64,000 nt of DNA from Methylobacterium sp. E-065. Its GTDB lineage: Bacteria; Pseudomonadota; Alphaproteobacteria; Rhizobiales; Beijerinckiaceae. The translations under genes were made by a program, and so were the position numbers. Each line of letters opens with the position of its first letter. Position 1 is the first letter of the stretch. This document shows positions 46,477-55,364 of the stretch, piece by piece. The notes beneath the pieces were generated by a model. It had not been told where the DNA came from and did not search any database. It saw only the letters and a program-made list of their open reading frames with translations. The stretch covers positions 1-64,000 of the forward strand of contig NZ_JAKSYD010000106.1 in assembly GCF_022829605.1 (NCBI RefSeq), given 5' to 3'.

Positions 46477-46535
46477 TTGACAAAATATACAAGCCGGTCA
46501 TTCATGCATACATAGCGACGGTGCAAAGAATGCAC
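46477..46535 (+). promoter_or_regulatory. Candidate TRAP-operon promoter and GntR operator
   Basis: Within the AT-rich end of the 363-base gap between the GntR gene and dctP, TTGACA at 46477-46482 is a perfect -35 box. A weak -10-like ATTCAT follows 17 bases later. Downstream, GTGCA (46521-46525), five bases, TGCAC (46531-46535) forms an inverted repeat close to the expected transcription start, a typical repressor position. The rest of the gap (46217-46470) shows no gene. Confidence 0.45.
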
Positions 46536-46579
46536 TGCACAACAAGTCAGCCGCGTTGTTTGCGGTGCGGGAGAGCAAC

Positions 46580-47602
46580 ATGACGCCAACTCGTCGCTCG
46601 TTGATCGCTGCAACACTTGCAGCCCCTGCCCTGCTCAGGTTCGGCGTTGGGGCCGCGCAAGCCGCCACGACCTTGAAGCTGTCCCACCAGTTTCCCGGCG
46701 GAACGATCGACGAAGGCGATTTCCGCGACCGGATGTGCCGGAAGTTCGCCAAGACCGTGGCCGAACGCTCCAAGGGCGCGCTGGAGGTCCAGGTCTATCC
46801 GGGCTCCTCTCTGATGAAGACGAACGCCCAGTTCGGCGCGATGCGCAAAGGCGCGCTCGATATGTCGCTCTACCCGAGCCCCTACGCGGGCGGCGAGGTG
46901 CCCGAGATGAATATCGGGCTGATGCCGGCGCTGGTGACGTCCTACGCGCAGGCGGTCGCCTGGAAGAACGCGCCGGTCGGCCGCAAGCTGACCGAGATTC
47001 TGGATTCCAAGGGTATCATTCTCGTCTCCTGGGTCTGGCAGGCGGGCGGCGTCGCCAGCCGCGAGCGGCCCCTCGTCAGCCCGGCGGACGCCAAGGGCAT
47101 GAAGGTCCGCGGCGGGTCGCGCGAGATGGACATGATGATGAAGGAGGCGGGCGCCGCCACCCTGTCCATTCCATCGAACGAATCCTACGCGGCGATGCAG
47201 ACCGGGGCATGCGACGCGGTCATCACCTCATCCACCAGCCTCATCTCGTTCCGCCTGGAAGAGTTGGCCAAGGCTCTGACCTCGGGGCGGGAGCGGTCCT
47301 ACTGGTTCATGCTCGAGCCGATCATGATGTCCAAGACCGTGTTCTCCGGCCTGCCGAAGGACCAGCAGGACCTGATCATGGCGGTGGGCGGCGAGCTCGA
47401 GGCCTTCGGGCAGGCTGGCGCCAAGGAAGACGACACCCGCGTCGAGGAGATTTTTGGCAAGGCCGGCGCGAAGGTCTCGCAGCTCGACGAGAAGTCGCTC
47501 GGGCAGTGGCGTGACCTCGCCCGCGGCACCGCCTGGAAGGACTATGCAGGCAAGAACGCGAACTGCGCGGAGCTGCTCAAGCTCGCGGAGCAGGTCGCGT
47601 GA
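46580..47602 (+). CDS. dctP: TRAP transporter substrate-binding protein (DctP family)
   Basis: 340 aa from ATG 46580, with GGGAGAG five bases upstream. The signal peptide TPTRRSLIAATLAAPALL has a twin-Arg and is cleaved near AQA. DctP features are LKLSHQFPGGTIDEGD, FAKTVAERSKGALEVQVYPG, the conserved Arg region GMKVRGGSREMDMMM and TGACDAVITSSTSLISF. TRAP binding proteins deliver organic acids to a Na+-driven permease. The stop overlaps the dctQ start. Confidence 0.93.
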   Translation: MTPTRRSLIAATLAAPALLRFGVGAAQAATTLKLSHQFPGGTIDEGDFRDRMCRKFAKTVAERSKGALEVQVYPGSSLMKTNAQFGAMRKGALDMSLYPSPYAGGEVPEMNIGLMPALVTSYAQAVAWKNAPVGRKLTEILDSKGIILVSWVWQAGGVASRERPLVSPADAKGMKVRGGSREMDMMMKEAGAATLSIPSNESYAAMQTGACDAVITSSTSLISFRLEELAKALTSGRERSYWFMLEPIMMSKTVFSGLPKDQQDLIMAVGGELEAFGQAGAKEDDTRVEEIFGKAGAKVSQLDEKSLGQWRDLARGTAWKDYAGKNANCAELLKLAEQVA

Positions 47603-48270
47603 GCCACGGCTTCGACGCCGCGACAGCTCCCCCCGAGGCCCGGGGCGACGAGCCACGGTTGCCCGGATTGCTGGGCAGCCTCGATCGGGCGATGCGTCTC
47701 CTGAACCGCGTGATCCTGGGGATCGGCGGTCTCTGCCTCGTCGCGGCCTGCCTCGTGCTGACCCACAGCGTCGTCGTCCGCTACCTGCTGAAGGAGCCGA
47801 CCGAGTGGCAGGATGAGATGGCGGTGTTCCTGATCATCGGGGCCACCTTTCTGTCGGCTGCCGGCGTCCAGGCCAAGCGCGGCCACGTAGCGATCGAGGC
47901 GCTCACTGGCCTGTTGTCGCCGGCCGCAAACCGGGTCCGGCTGCTGTTGGCGGACGTGATCAGCCTGGCCTTCTGCCTGTTCTTCGCGTGGAAGAGCTGG
48001 TCCCTCGATCACGAGGCCTGGACCGACGGTCAGGTCTCGCAATCGACCTGGGGCCCGCCGCTCTGGATTCCCTACACGCTGATGGCGGTCGGCATGAGCC
48101 TGCTGTGCCTGCAATTCGCCCTGCAGACCGCCGAGGCGCTGGCTTATGGCCCCCGCGCGGCCGGCTGGGCGAAGCCGAAGATCGGCCTCGGCGCCGATCT
48201 CAATACGACGACCGCGCCCGAGGGGCCGGATCCGATGGGCCGAACGGTCCCCGCCAAGGGTCAACGATGA
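47599..48270 (+). CDS. dctQ: TRAP transporter small permease (DctQ family)
   Basis: 223 aa from a GTG overlapping the dctP stop. Four membrane segments are visible, beginning LNRVILGIGGLCLVAACLVL. The DctQ motif YLLKEPTEWQDEMAVFLIIG is present. The C-terminus is a hydrophilic tail of about 40 residues. It assembles with DctM. The stop overlaps the dctM start by four bases. Confidence 0.92.
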   Translation: MSHGFDAATAPPEARGDEPRLPGLLGSLDRAMRLLNRVILGIGGLCLVAACLVLTHSVVVRYLLKEPTEWQDEMAVFLIIGATFLSAAGVQAKRGHVAIEALTGLLSPAANRVRLLLADVISLAFCLFFAWKSWSLDHEAWTDGQVSQSTWGPPLWIPYTLMAVGMSLLCLQFALQTAEALAYGPRAAGWAKPKIGLGADLNTTTAPEGPDPMGRTVPAKGQR

Positions 48271-49619
48271 GCACCGCCGCGATCGGCTTCCTGTACGCGG
48301 GCGCCACCCTCGGAGCGATGCTCTCCGGCATCCCCATCGCGTTCGCGCTGGGCTTCGTGGCTTTGGCCTTCATGGTGGCGTTCATGCCGGCCGCCTCCCT
48401 CGATACGGTGGCGCAAAACGTCTACGAGGAGATGGCCTCCATCACCCTGCTGTCGATCCCGCTCTTCATCCTGAAGGGTGCGGCGATCGGACGGTCCAAG
48501 GCGGGCCAGGACCTCTACTCGGCCATGCATGCCTGGATGCACCGCATCCCCGGGGGCCTGGGCATCGCCAACGTCTTCGCCTGCGCGCTGTTCGCCGCCA
48601 TGGCGGGTTCGAGCCCGGCGACCTGCTCGGCGATCGGCTCCGCCGGTATCCCGGAAATGCGCAAGCGCGGCTACTCGCCGGGCTTCGCGGCCGGGATCAT
48701 CGCGGCCGGCGGCACGCTGGGCATCCTGCTGCCGCCCTCCATCACCATGATCCTGTACGCCGTGGCCGCCGAGCAATCGCTCGGGCGCCTGTTCCTCGCC
48801 GGGATCGGACCGGGGCTGCTGTTGGTCGGCCTGTTCGCTACGTGGTCGGTGATCCGGTTCCGCTCGGAATACGCGACCGCGAAGGCGGTCCTGGAGCGCG
48901 GCGGCCCGGCCTCGCCGATCCTGGCGGACGAGCAGTACAGCATGGCGCAGCGGTTCTCGACGCTGCCGCGGGTGCTGCCCTTCGTGGTCCTGCTCACCGG
49001 CGTGATGGTGGCGCTCTACGGCGGCTACTCCACGCCTTCGGAGACCGCGGGTCTCGGCGGCCTGATGGCGCTGGCGCTGATCGCAGCGATCTACGGCGTG
49101 TGGCGGTTCCGGGACGTCAGCCCGATCCTGACCGCGACTCTGCGCGAATCCACCATGCTGATGCTGATCATCGGCATGTCGCTGCTCTACGCCTACGTGA
49201 TGAGCTACCTGCACATCTCGCAATCGGCGGCCGCCGCGATCGTGGCGATGCAGCTCTCGCCCTGGGTCCTGCTGGTGACAATCCTGGCGCTCGTGATCGT
49301 GCTGGGCTTCTTCCTGCCGCCGGTCTCGATCATCCTGATGACGGCGCCGATCATCCTGCCGCCGCTGAAGGCCGCCGGCTTCGATCTGGTGTGGTTCGGC
49401 GTGGTGATGACCATCACCATGGAGATGGGCCTGATCCACCCGCCGGTGGGGCTCAACATCTTCGTCATCAAGAACATCGCGCCGGATATCCCGCTCTCGG
49501 ACATCATCTGGGGCACCCTGCCCTTCGTGCTGCTGATGGCGGTGGCGATCCTGATCCTGTGCCTCGTGCCGGGCATTGCGATGTGGCTGCCGGACCTGCT
49601 GCTCGCCACGACGCGCTAG
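48267..49619 (+). CDS. dctM: TRAP transporter large permease (DctM family)
   Basis: 450 aa with about 12 membrane segments. Typical DctM sequences are PLFILKGAAIGRSKAGQDLY, MAGSSPATCSAIGSAGIPEM, GGTLGILLPPSITMILYAVA, YGGYSTPSETAGLGGLMALA and GLIHPPVGLNIFVIKNI. It is the channel subunit of the secondary transporter and completes an intact PQM operon. A perfect hairpin follows its stop. Confidence 0.95.
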   Translation: MSTAAIGFLYAGATLGAMLSGIPIAFALGFVALAFMVAFMPAASLDTVAQNVYEEMASITLLSIPLFILKGAAIGRSKAGQDLYSAMHAWMHRIPGGLGIANVFACALFAAMAGSSPATCSAIGSAGIPEMRKRGYSPGFAAGIIAAGGTLGILLPPSITMILYAVAAEQSLGRLFLAGIGPGLLLVGLFATWSVIRFRSEYATAKAVLERGGPASPILADEQYSMAQRFSTLPRVLPFVVLLTGVMVALYGGYSTPSETAGLGGLMALALIAAIYGVWRFRDVSPILTATLRESTMLMLIIGMSLLYAYVMSYLHISQSAAAAIVAMQLSPWVLLVTILALVIVLGFFLPPVSIILMTAPIILPPLKAAGFDLVWFGVVMTITMEMGLIHPPVGLNIFVIKNIAPDIPLSDIIWGTLPFVLLMAVAILILCLVPGIAMWLPDLLLATTR

Positions 49620-49629
49620 GCGGTCACGT

Positions 49630-49654
49630 CCGGCGACGTCAGTCGCGTCGCCGG
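49630..49654 (+). terminator. Hairpin downstream of the TRAP operon
   Basis: CCGGCGACG and CGTCGCCGG form a perfect 9-bp stem around a 7-base loop, starting 11 bases after the dctM stop. There is no U-tract, as is common in high-GC genomes, so it may be a terminator or a 3'-stabilising hairpin. Confidence 0.55.
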
Positions 49655-49677
49655 CCGCGCCGCGCTATCATCACGAG

Positions 49678-49941
49678 ATGACCGACCTCCGGACCATCCA
49701 GATGCTGCACGCGGCCAACGTCATCGCCGAGGACGAGATCGACGCGAGCGTCGAGGCGTTCTTGCAGGGCGTGGTGGCGGAACCCTACCGGTTCCGGAGC
49801 GGCCACCGGCTGAACCTCATCAAGGCAGTGCGCAGCCACCCCGGGGCGCAGGAATTCGTCGGGCGGGCGAATGTCGGCACGTCGCTGAAGCGCCCCTTCG
49901 TCCGGGCGGCGATCCTGCAGGCACGACCGCTGAAGGATTGA
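49678..49941 (+). CDS. Small hypothetical protein, 87 aa
   Basis: From ATG 49678 the product is MTDLRTIQMLHAANVIAEDE, then FLQGVVAEPYRFRSGHRLNL, ending with a basic FVGRANVGTSLKRPFVRAAI. Codon use looks genuine and it is well separated from dctM by a hairpin. It is soluble and partly helical. I recognise no family. Confidence 0.5.
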   Translation: MTDLRTIQMLHAANVIAEDEIDASVEAFLQGVVAEPYRFRSGHRLNLIKAVRSHPGAQEFVGRANVGTSLKRPFVRAAILQARPLKD

Positions 49942-50065
49942 GCCGGCGTTCGGCCTCCCCATAGCGGCTTGGCAGCGACTCACTTAAGCGCTTGATACGA
50001 TCATGCCTGCTCGCGATCAGGCTCGGCTGATCACGGGCGCGACTGCACCTGCATGAGAGACACCG

Positions 50066-50533
50066 ATGAGCCTCGACTCCGTCCGGGCGTTCTTCGCTGA
50101 GAAGGCGCCCGATATCGCCGTTCTCGAACTGGGGACTCGCACCGCGACTGTCGCGGAGGCCGCAGCCGCCCATGGCGTCGCCCCGGCGCAGATCGCCAAG
50201 ACGCTGTCGATCCGGGTCGGCGATCAGGTCATCCTGGTCGTGACCCGCGGCGATGCCCGGCTCGACAACAAGAAGGCCAAGGCGGTGTTCGGCGGCAAGG
50301 TCCGGATGCTGGATCTGTCCGAGGTCGAGGCGGCCACCGGTCACCCGGTCGGCGGGGTCTGCCCGTTCGGGCTGAGCGCGCCGTTGCCAATCTATTGCGA
50401 CGTGACGCTCCAAGCCTTCGAAGAGGTCATCCCGGCCGCCGGGAGCACGCACAGCGCCGTGCGGATCGCACTATGCCGGATGGCCGAGCTGACCGGAGCG
50501 ACCTGGGTCGATGTCTGCCAGGAACCGGGCTGA
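50066..50533 (+). CDS. YbaK/EbsC-family aminoacyl-tRNA deacylase-like protein
   Basis: 155 aa, the size of free-standing YbaK proteins. Motifs TLSIRVGDQVILVVTRGD with the conserved Lys just before, LDNKKAKAVFGGKVRMLDLS, GHPVGGVCPFGL and the end region match. YbaK proteins hydrolyse mis-acylated Cys-tRNA(Pro) and related mischarged tRNAs. It is convergent with the crotonase-fold gene. Confidence 0.88.
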   Translation: MSLDSVRAFFAEKAPDIAVLELGTRTATVAEAAAAHGVAPAQIAKTLSIRVGDQVILVVTRGDARLDNKKAKAVFGGKVRMLDLSEVEAATGHPVGGVCPFGLSAPLPIYCDVTLQAFEEVIPAAGSTHSAVRIALCRMAELTGATWVDVCQEPG

Positions 50534-50543
50534 GCGCGTTAGC

Positions 50544-51356
50544 TTAGCACCCGGTCCAGTCCGGCGTGCGCTTGCCAAGGAACGCTTCCATGCCCTCTCG
50601 GAAGTCCCGGCTCATGTAGCACATGAGGATCAGGTCATCGCCCGGATGCGCCTCGCCCTCGGCGGTGGCCTCCTCCTCGGCGAGGCGGCGCAGCCCTTCC
50701 TTGGTGGCCTGCATGGTCAGGGGCGCGTGACCGGCCAGAAGCTGAGCGAGAGCATCGACCCGCTCGGTCAGGGCGGCGCGATCCTCCACGACCTCGCCAA
50801 CGAGCCCGATCGCCAGGGCCTCTTCGGCCCCGACGAGGCGCGCGGTGAAGATGATGTCCTTGACCCGGGCCGGCCCGATCAACCCCGAGAGGCGCTTGAG
50901 ATTGCCCTGGCTGAGACAATTGCCGAGGGTCCGGGCGATCGGGAAGCCGAAGCGGGCGTCGCGCGTGGCGATGCGCAGGTCGCAGGCCGCCGCGATCGCG
51001 GCCCCGCCGCCCGTGCAGGCGCCCGCGATGGCCGCGATGGTCGGCACCCGCAGGCGCTCCAGCGACCCGAGAACCCGGTCCATGAAGCGCTCGTAGCCCA
51101 GCGCATCCTCGGCGGTCTTGAAGTCGCGGAACTGCGCGATGTCCGTTCCGGCCGCGAACGCCTTCTCGCCGGCGCCCGTGATGATCAGCGCCTTCACGGC
51201 CGGGTTCGCGACGATCGCCTCGCAGCAGATGATCAGGCCCTGGTACATCGCGAAGGTCAGCGCATTGCGGGCCTGCGGCCGGTTAAGCACGATCCGGGCG
51301 ATTCCGGCCTCATCGGTCGTGAACAGCAGTTCGTCGGTGGCGGGCGTGGCACTCAT
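50544..51356 (-). CDS. Crotonase-fold (enoyl-CoA hydratase/isomerase family) protein with unusual active site
   Basis: 270 aa. The fold is clear: IARIVLNRPQARNALTFAMY, the oxyanion strand AFAAGTDIAQFRD and ACTGGGAAIAAACDLRIATR, then ARFGFPIARTLGNCLSQGN. The two glutamates that catalyse hydration in classical crotonases (in GGGCE and in PE...G) appear here as Ala and Ile/Ala, so water addition is unlikely. Other crotonase activities (isomerase, hydrolase, decarboxylase) remain possible. It is the last gene of a leftward cluster with a CoA-transferase and an MFS carrier. Confidence 0.85.
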   Translation of the reverse strand: MSATPATDELLFTTDEAGIARIVLNRPQARNALTFAMYQGLIICCEAIVANPAVKALIITGAGEKAFAAGTDIAQFRDFKTAEDALGYERFMDRVLGSLERLRVPTIAAIAGACTGGGAAIAAACDLRIATRDARFGFPIARTLGNCLSQGNLKRLSGLIGPARVKDIIFTARLVGAEEALAIGLVGEVVEDRAALTERVDALAQLLAGHAPLTMQATKEGLRRLAEEEATAEGEAHPGDDLILMCYMSRDFREGMEAFLGKRTPDWTGC

Positions 51357-51379
51357 CGGAAGGCTCTCCGGGCGTCGGG

Positions 51380-52600
51380 TCAGGCGACGGTCTCGCGGAC
51401 CACGCCCCGCGTGATCAGGCTGTCGATCTCGTCGGCCGTATAGCCGGCCTCGGCCAGGATCGCCCGGGAATGCTCGCCGAGCAACGGGGCCGGCCCGTGG
51501 ACGCGGCCGGGCGTATCCGAGAATTTGACGGGAAGGCCCAGCGTTTTCATAGGACCGACCCGCGGGTGATCGACCTCAACCACCATCTCACGCGCCCGCG
51601 TCTGCGGATCGCGATGCATCGCGTTGACGTCGAGGACCGGGCCAGCCGGGACGCCGTCAGCTTCGAGCCGTGCGAGCCACTCTGCGGACGAATGGGCCTG
51701 GAAGATCGGAGCCAGCGTCGCAGCGAGTTCCTTGCGGTTGGCCATCCGGTCGCGGTTGAGGGTAAAACGCGGATCCTCGGCCAACGCGTCGGCGCCGATT
51801 GCCTTCAGAAGACGCAGCCAGTTGGTCTGGTTGGCCGCCCCGATGGTGATCCAGCCATCGGCCGTCTCGAACGCCTCGTAGGGCGCGTTCAGCGGATGGG
51901 CCGAGCCCATCGGGCCGGGCGCGACCCCCGTCGCCATCGCGATGGCCGATTGCCAGTAGGTGTGGGTGATGCCGGCCTCGAACAGCGAGGTATCGACCGC
52001 CTGGCCCCGGCCCGTCCGCAGCCGATTGGAATAGGCCGCCAGCACGCCCATCGCGGCGAGGATGCCGGCGGTGATGTCGGTCACCGGCGGCCCGCACTTC
52101 ATCGGCGGCCGGCCGGGCCCCTCCCCGGTCACCGACATGAGCCCGCTCATGCCCTGGGCCACGAGGTCGAACCCGGCGCGGTCGGCATACGGGCCGGTAC
52201 GGCCGAAACCGGAGAGCGAGCAGTAGACCAGCTCCGGGAACTCCTCCCGCAGGGTCTCGTAGCCGATGCCGAGACGCTCCATCGTGCCGCCGCGGTAGTT
52301 CTCGATCAGCGCGTCCGCACCCTTAAGCAGGCGGCGCAGCACCGCGATGCCATCCGGGTCCTTCAAGTTGAGGCTGATCCCGCGCTTGCCGCGGTTCATC
52401 ATCATGTAGGCGGCGCTCTCGCCCTCGAGGGCGGGCGGGACGGTGCGGCGGGTATCGTCGCCGTCCATCTTCTCGACCTTGATCACCTCCGCGCCCATGT
52501 CGGCGAGCATCAGCCCGCAGACCGGCCCGGCCATGATGTGCGCGAGTTCGATCACCCGCATCCCGGCGAGCGGGCCGAACCGTCCGGTCTGTTCCGCCAT
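51380..52600 (-). CDS. CaiB/BaiF-family CoA-transferase (class III)
   Basis: 406 aa from ATG 52600. The family is clear from LAGMRVIELAHIMAGPVCGL, MLADMGAEVIKVEKMDGDDT, KRGISLNLKDPDGIAVLRRL, and the catalytic Asp in DRAGFDLVAQGMSGLMSVTG. Class III enzymes move CoA between carboxylic acids (formyl/oxalate, carnitine, succinyl and others). It lies 7 bases after the MFS gene and 23 before the crotonase-fold gene, suggesting import and CoA activation of one carboxylate. Confidence 0.92.
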   Translation of the reverse strand: MAEQTGRFGPLAGMRVIELAHIMAGPVCGLMLADMGAEVIKVEKMDGDDTRRTVPPALEGESAAYMMMNRGKRGISLNLKDPDGIAVLRRLLKGADALIENYRGGTMERLGIGYETLREEFPELVYCSLSGFGRTGPYADRAGFDLVAQGMSGLMSVTGEGPGRPPMKCGPPVTDITAGILAAMGVLAAYSNRLRTGRGQAVDTSLFEAGITHTYWQSAIAMATGVAPGPMGSAHPLNAPYEAFETADGWITIGAANQTNWLRLLKAIGADALAEDPRFTLNRDRMANRKELAATLAPIFQAHSSAEWLARLEADGVPAGPVLDVNAMHRDPQTRAREMVVEVDHPRVGPMKTLGLPVKFSDTPGRVHGPAPLLGEHSRAILAEAGYTADEIDSLITRGVVRETVA

Positions 52601-52607
52601 CGTGGGT

Positions 52608-53900
52608 CTATTCTCCGGCCGGGACGATAGCACTCGGCCGGACCGGCCGCGCGTCCGGCTCCACGAATTCGTGCTCGGGATGCATCGTGAAGGCGAGCCC
52701 GGCGCCGAGCAGGCAGAGCCCGACCGACCCGATGAAGGGCAGCGTCCAACTGCCCGTCAAGTCCACCACCACACCGAAGACGATCGGCGAGACGATCGCG
52801 GCGATCGCCGATCCGGTATTCATCAGCCCACTGGCAGTGCCGGCATATTTGGGCGCGATATCCATCGGCACCGACCAGATCGGCCCGATCACGAGCTCGG
52901 CGAAGAAGAAGCCGGAGGACAGGAGCAGCGCCACCAGGGTCAGGTCGCGGGTGAGCAGCACGCCCGCCAGACTCGCAGCCGCCCCCAGGAACCCGACGAC
53001 GATCAGCGATAGCCGGGCAAGTTTCACGTTGCCGGTCCGGTGCAGGATCGCGTCGCTGAGCACGCCGCCGACCGTATCGCCGACCACGCCGGCGAAGAAC
53101 ACGCCCGAGGCGAACAACGCCGAGTTCTTGAGATCGAGACTGTAATTTTCCTTGAAGAAGCTCGGCAGCCAGCCGAGGAACATCCACAGGGTCCAGCCGT
53201 AGCAGAAATACGTGATGCTCACCGGCAGCATGCGCCGGGTCAGCGCGCCCCACGGCACATTCTGCTTCGCGCCGACCTTGCGCGGTGCGGGCAGCGTGTC
53301 GAGCTCCGCCTGCGTGATCGCCGAGTGTTCGGACGGGTCGTCGCGGAAATACAGGTACCAGATCGCGACCCAGATGAAGCTCACACCGCCCAGGATCACG
53401 AAGCTGGTGCGCCAGCCGAAATGGTAGATCAGGAAGGCGACAATCGGGGGCGCGACCGCGTTGCCGAGCCGCGCGAAGGCGTGGGTGATGCCCTGCGCGA
53501 AGCCGCGCCGGCCCGGGGCCGTCCAGTTCTGCATCGCCCGCGTCGCAGTTGGGAAGGTCGCGCCCTCGCCGAAGCCGAGCAGGACCCGGGCGAGGAACAG
53601 GCTCACCAATCCCCCGACCATCCCGGTCAGGATCGTGGCCATGGCCCAGATCAAGCCGCAGACCAGCAGCGTCCGCCGGGCGCCGAACTTGTCGCCGACC
53701 GACCCGCCGATCACCTGGAAGATCGCGTAGGGGTAGGCGAAGGCCGACAGGATCAGGCCAAAATCGGTCTTCGACATGCCGAAATCGCGGATGATCTCGG
53801 CGCCTGCCGTGGCGATGTTCACCCGATCCAGATAGGTGATGAAATACATCACACAGAGCAGGCCGAGCACGCCATTCGTGGCGCTTACGCGCTTCGCCAT
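52608..53900 (-). CDS. MFS transporter, anion:cation symporter type
   Basis: 430 aa from ATG 53900, which has AAGGAA seven bases upstream. It has 12 membrane segments, with the family signature YFITYLDRVNIATAG in the first, GGSVGDKFGARRTLLVCGLI and LFLARVLLGFGEGATFPTAT. It is the first gene of the cluster with the CoA-transferase and the crotonase-fold gene and probably imports their organic-acid substrate. Confidence 0.92.
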   Translation of the reverse strand: MAKRVSATNGVLGLLCVMYFITYLDRVNIATAGAEIIRDFGMSKTDFGLILSAFAYPYAIFQVIGGSVGDKFGARRTLLVCGLIWAMATILTGMVGGLVSLFLARVLLGFGEGATFPTATRAMQNWTAPGRRGFAQGITHAFARLGNAVAPPIVAFLIYHFGWRTSFVILGGVSFIWVAIWYLYFRDDPSEHSAITQAELDTLPAPRKVGAKQNVPWGALTRRMLPVSITYFCYGWTLWMFLGWLPSFFKENYSLDLKNSALFASGVFFAGVVGDTVGGVLSDAILHRTGNVKLARLSLIVVGFLGAAASLAGVLLTRDLTLVALLLSSGFFFAELVIGPIWSVPMDIAPKYAGTASGLMNTGSAIAAIVSPIVFGVVVDLTGSWTLPFIGSVGLCLLGAGLAFTMHPEHEFVEPDARPVRPSAIVPAGE

Positions 53901-54061
53901 CGACCGTTCCTTCCCATCGGGGCGCTGCCGCTTCCGGCCGCCTGGCGCCTCAACCTGCGGTTGGGCGCTCTCTCGTAATGCATTATTCAAACGCTTCGAG
54001 AGGCGAATGGCAACCGGGAATTACGCCTTGTCCGGGAATTGACGATGGGTGCTTCAATGGA

Positions 54062-54086
54062 AACGGGGGCCGCAAGGGCCCCCGTT
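54062..54086 (-). terminator. Hairpin downstream of narK
   Basis: AACGGGGGCC and GGCCCCCGTT form a perfect 10-bp stem with a 5-base loop (GCAAG), 27 bases after the narK stop. On the leftward transcript it is followed only by TTCC, so a U-tract is weak, but stem strength and position support a terminator. Confidence 0.65.
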
Positions 54087-54113
54087 CCAGGTTGGTCGAT
54101 CGTGGCGGCCGGC

Positions 54114-55364
54114 TCAGGCGGTGGCGGGCTGCAGCGGTCCGGATGCTTCGGCAGGCGCCATACCGAGCGCCTTTCCGCGCGGCCCGACCCAGCGGCCGAC
54201 CCATTTGCGCTGCCAGAGGGCAAGGCATCCCAGCACGATCGCCGTGAACGCTGCGTAGCCGATGAAGCCGTATGAGAACGACCCGGTATATTGCTTCGAG
54301 AGGCCCATGACGTTCGGCAGGATCGCGCCGCCCAGCGCCCCGACCTCGCCGATCATCGAACCGGCGACCGCGGTGTTGTTGGGCCAGCGCAGGGGCACAA
54401 GCTGGAACAGCGCGCCGTTGCCGGCGCCGAGCGCGGCGAAGCACAGCATGAACAGGATCGTCGTGAGCACGAGAGACGGCGTCGCGGTGAGCGACAGGAA
54501 GGTCGCGATGGCTGCGAGCAGCACCACCGACAGGACCGCAATCCCGCCCATCCGGTCGGCGAAGTAACCGCCGACGATCCGAATCCCCGAGCCCATGAAG
54601 GCGGCCAGCATGGTCAGCCGCCCAGCCTCGACCTTCGTCACGGCGAACTGCTCGTAGAAGAAGGTCGGCAGAAAGTTCGACAGGCCGACGAAGCCACCGA
54701 AGGTGATCACGTAAATCAGCGAGAACGCCCAACCGTCCTTGGTGAACAGGCAGGAGATATGCTCCTTGAACGACTGGTGCTCGGTATCCGGCGGCTCCTT
54801 GGCGAGCACGATCATGACGACCAGCGGCAGCAGCATGACGAGGCCCGCGAAGGCGTAGGTCGTCTGCCATCCATAGGCCTGCGCCAGCGGCGGGGCGAAC
54901 AGCACGGCCAGCACGGTCCCGGAATTGCCGGCGCCCGCAATGCCCATGGCAAGGCCCTTGTGCTCCGGCGGGAACCAGCCCGAGCCCAACGACAGGGCCA
55001 CGCCGAAGGACGCACCGGCGATGCCGAGCAGCACGCCCATCGCCAGAACGTCGTTGTAGGAGGACACGAAGAGATAGCCGTAAGCCATCGCCAGCATGAT
55101 CACGCTCATCTCAGTGATCGCGGCGTTCTTGCGGCCGATATACTGGGCCAGGATCCCGAGGGGGAAGCGCATCAGAGCACCCGCGAGGATCGGCAGCGAG
55201 ATCATGAAGCCGGTCTGCGCCGGGGTCAGCTTGTAGGTCTCGGTGATGAACGGGCCCATGGCGCCGTTCAGGACCCAGATCGCGAAGCAGAAATCGAAGT
55301 AGAGGAACGCCGCGAACAGAGTTGGGGGGTGCCCCGACTTCATCACCGTCTTGAAGCTGGCCAT
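54114..55364 (-). CDS. narK: Nitrate/nitrite transporter, NarK family
   Basis: 416 aa with 12 membrane segments. Both nitrate-signature motifs are present: GMGIAGAGNSGTVLAVLF and FAALGAGNGALFQLVP. The substrate-contacting Arg positions are seen in GALMRFPLGILAQYIGRK and GSGIRIVGGYFADRMGG. It exchanges or symports nitrate/nitrite across the inner membrane. No nitrate or nitrite reductase gene accompanies it here. Its promoter region is a long gene-free stretch upstream. Confidence 0.93.
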   Translation of the reverse strand: MASFKTVMKSGHPPTLFAAFLYFDFCFAIWVLNGAMGPFITETYKLTPAQTGFMISLPILAGALMRFPLGILAQYIGRKNAAITEMSVIMLAMAYGYLFVSSYNDVLAMGVLLGIAGASFGVALSLGSGWFPPEHKGLAMGIAGAGNSGTVLAVLFAPPLAQAYGWQTTYAFAGLVMLLPLVVMIVLAKEPPDTEHQSFKEHISCLFTKDGWAFSLIYVITFGGFVGLSNFLPTFFYEQFAVTKVEAGRLTMLAAFMGSGIRIVGGYFADRMGGIAVLSVVLLAAIATFLSLTATPSLVLTTILFMLCFAALGAGNGALFQLVPLRWPNNTAVAGSMIGEVGALGGAILPNVMGLSKQYTGSFSYGFIGYAAFTAIVLGCLALWQRKWVGRWVGPRGKALGMAPAEASGPLQPATA

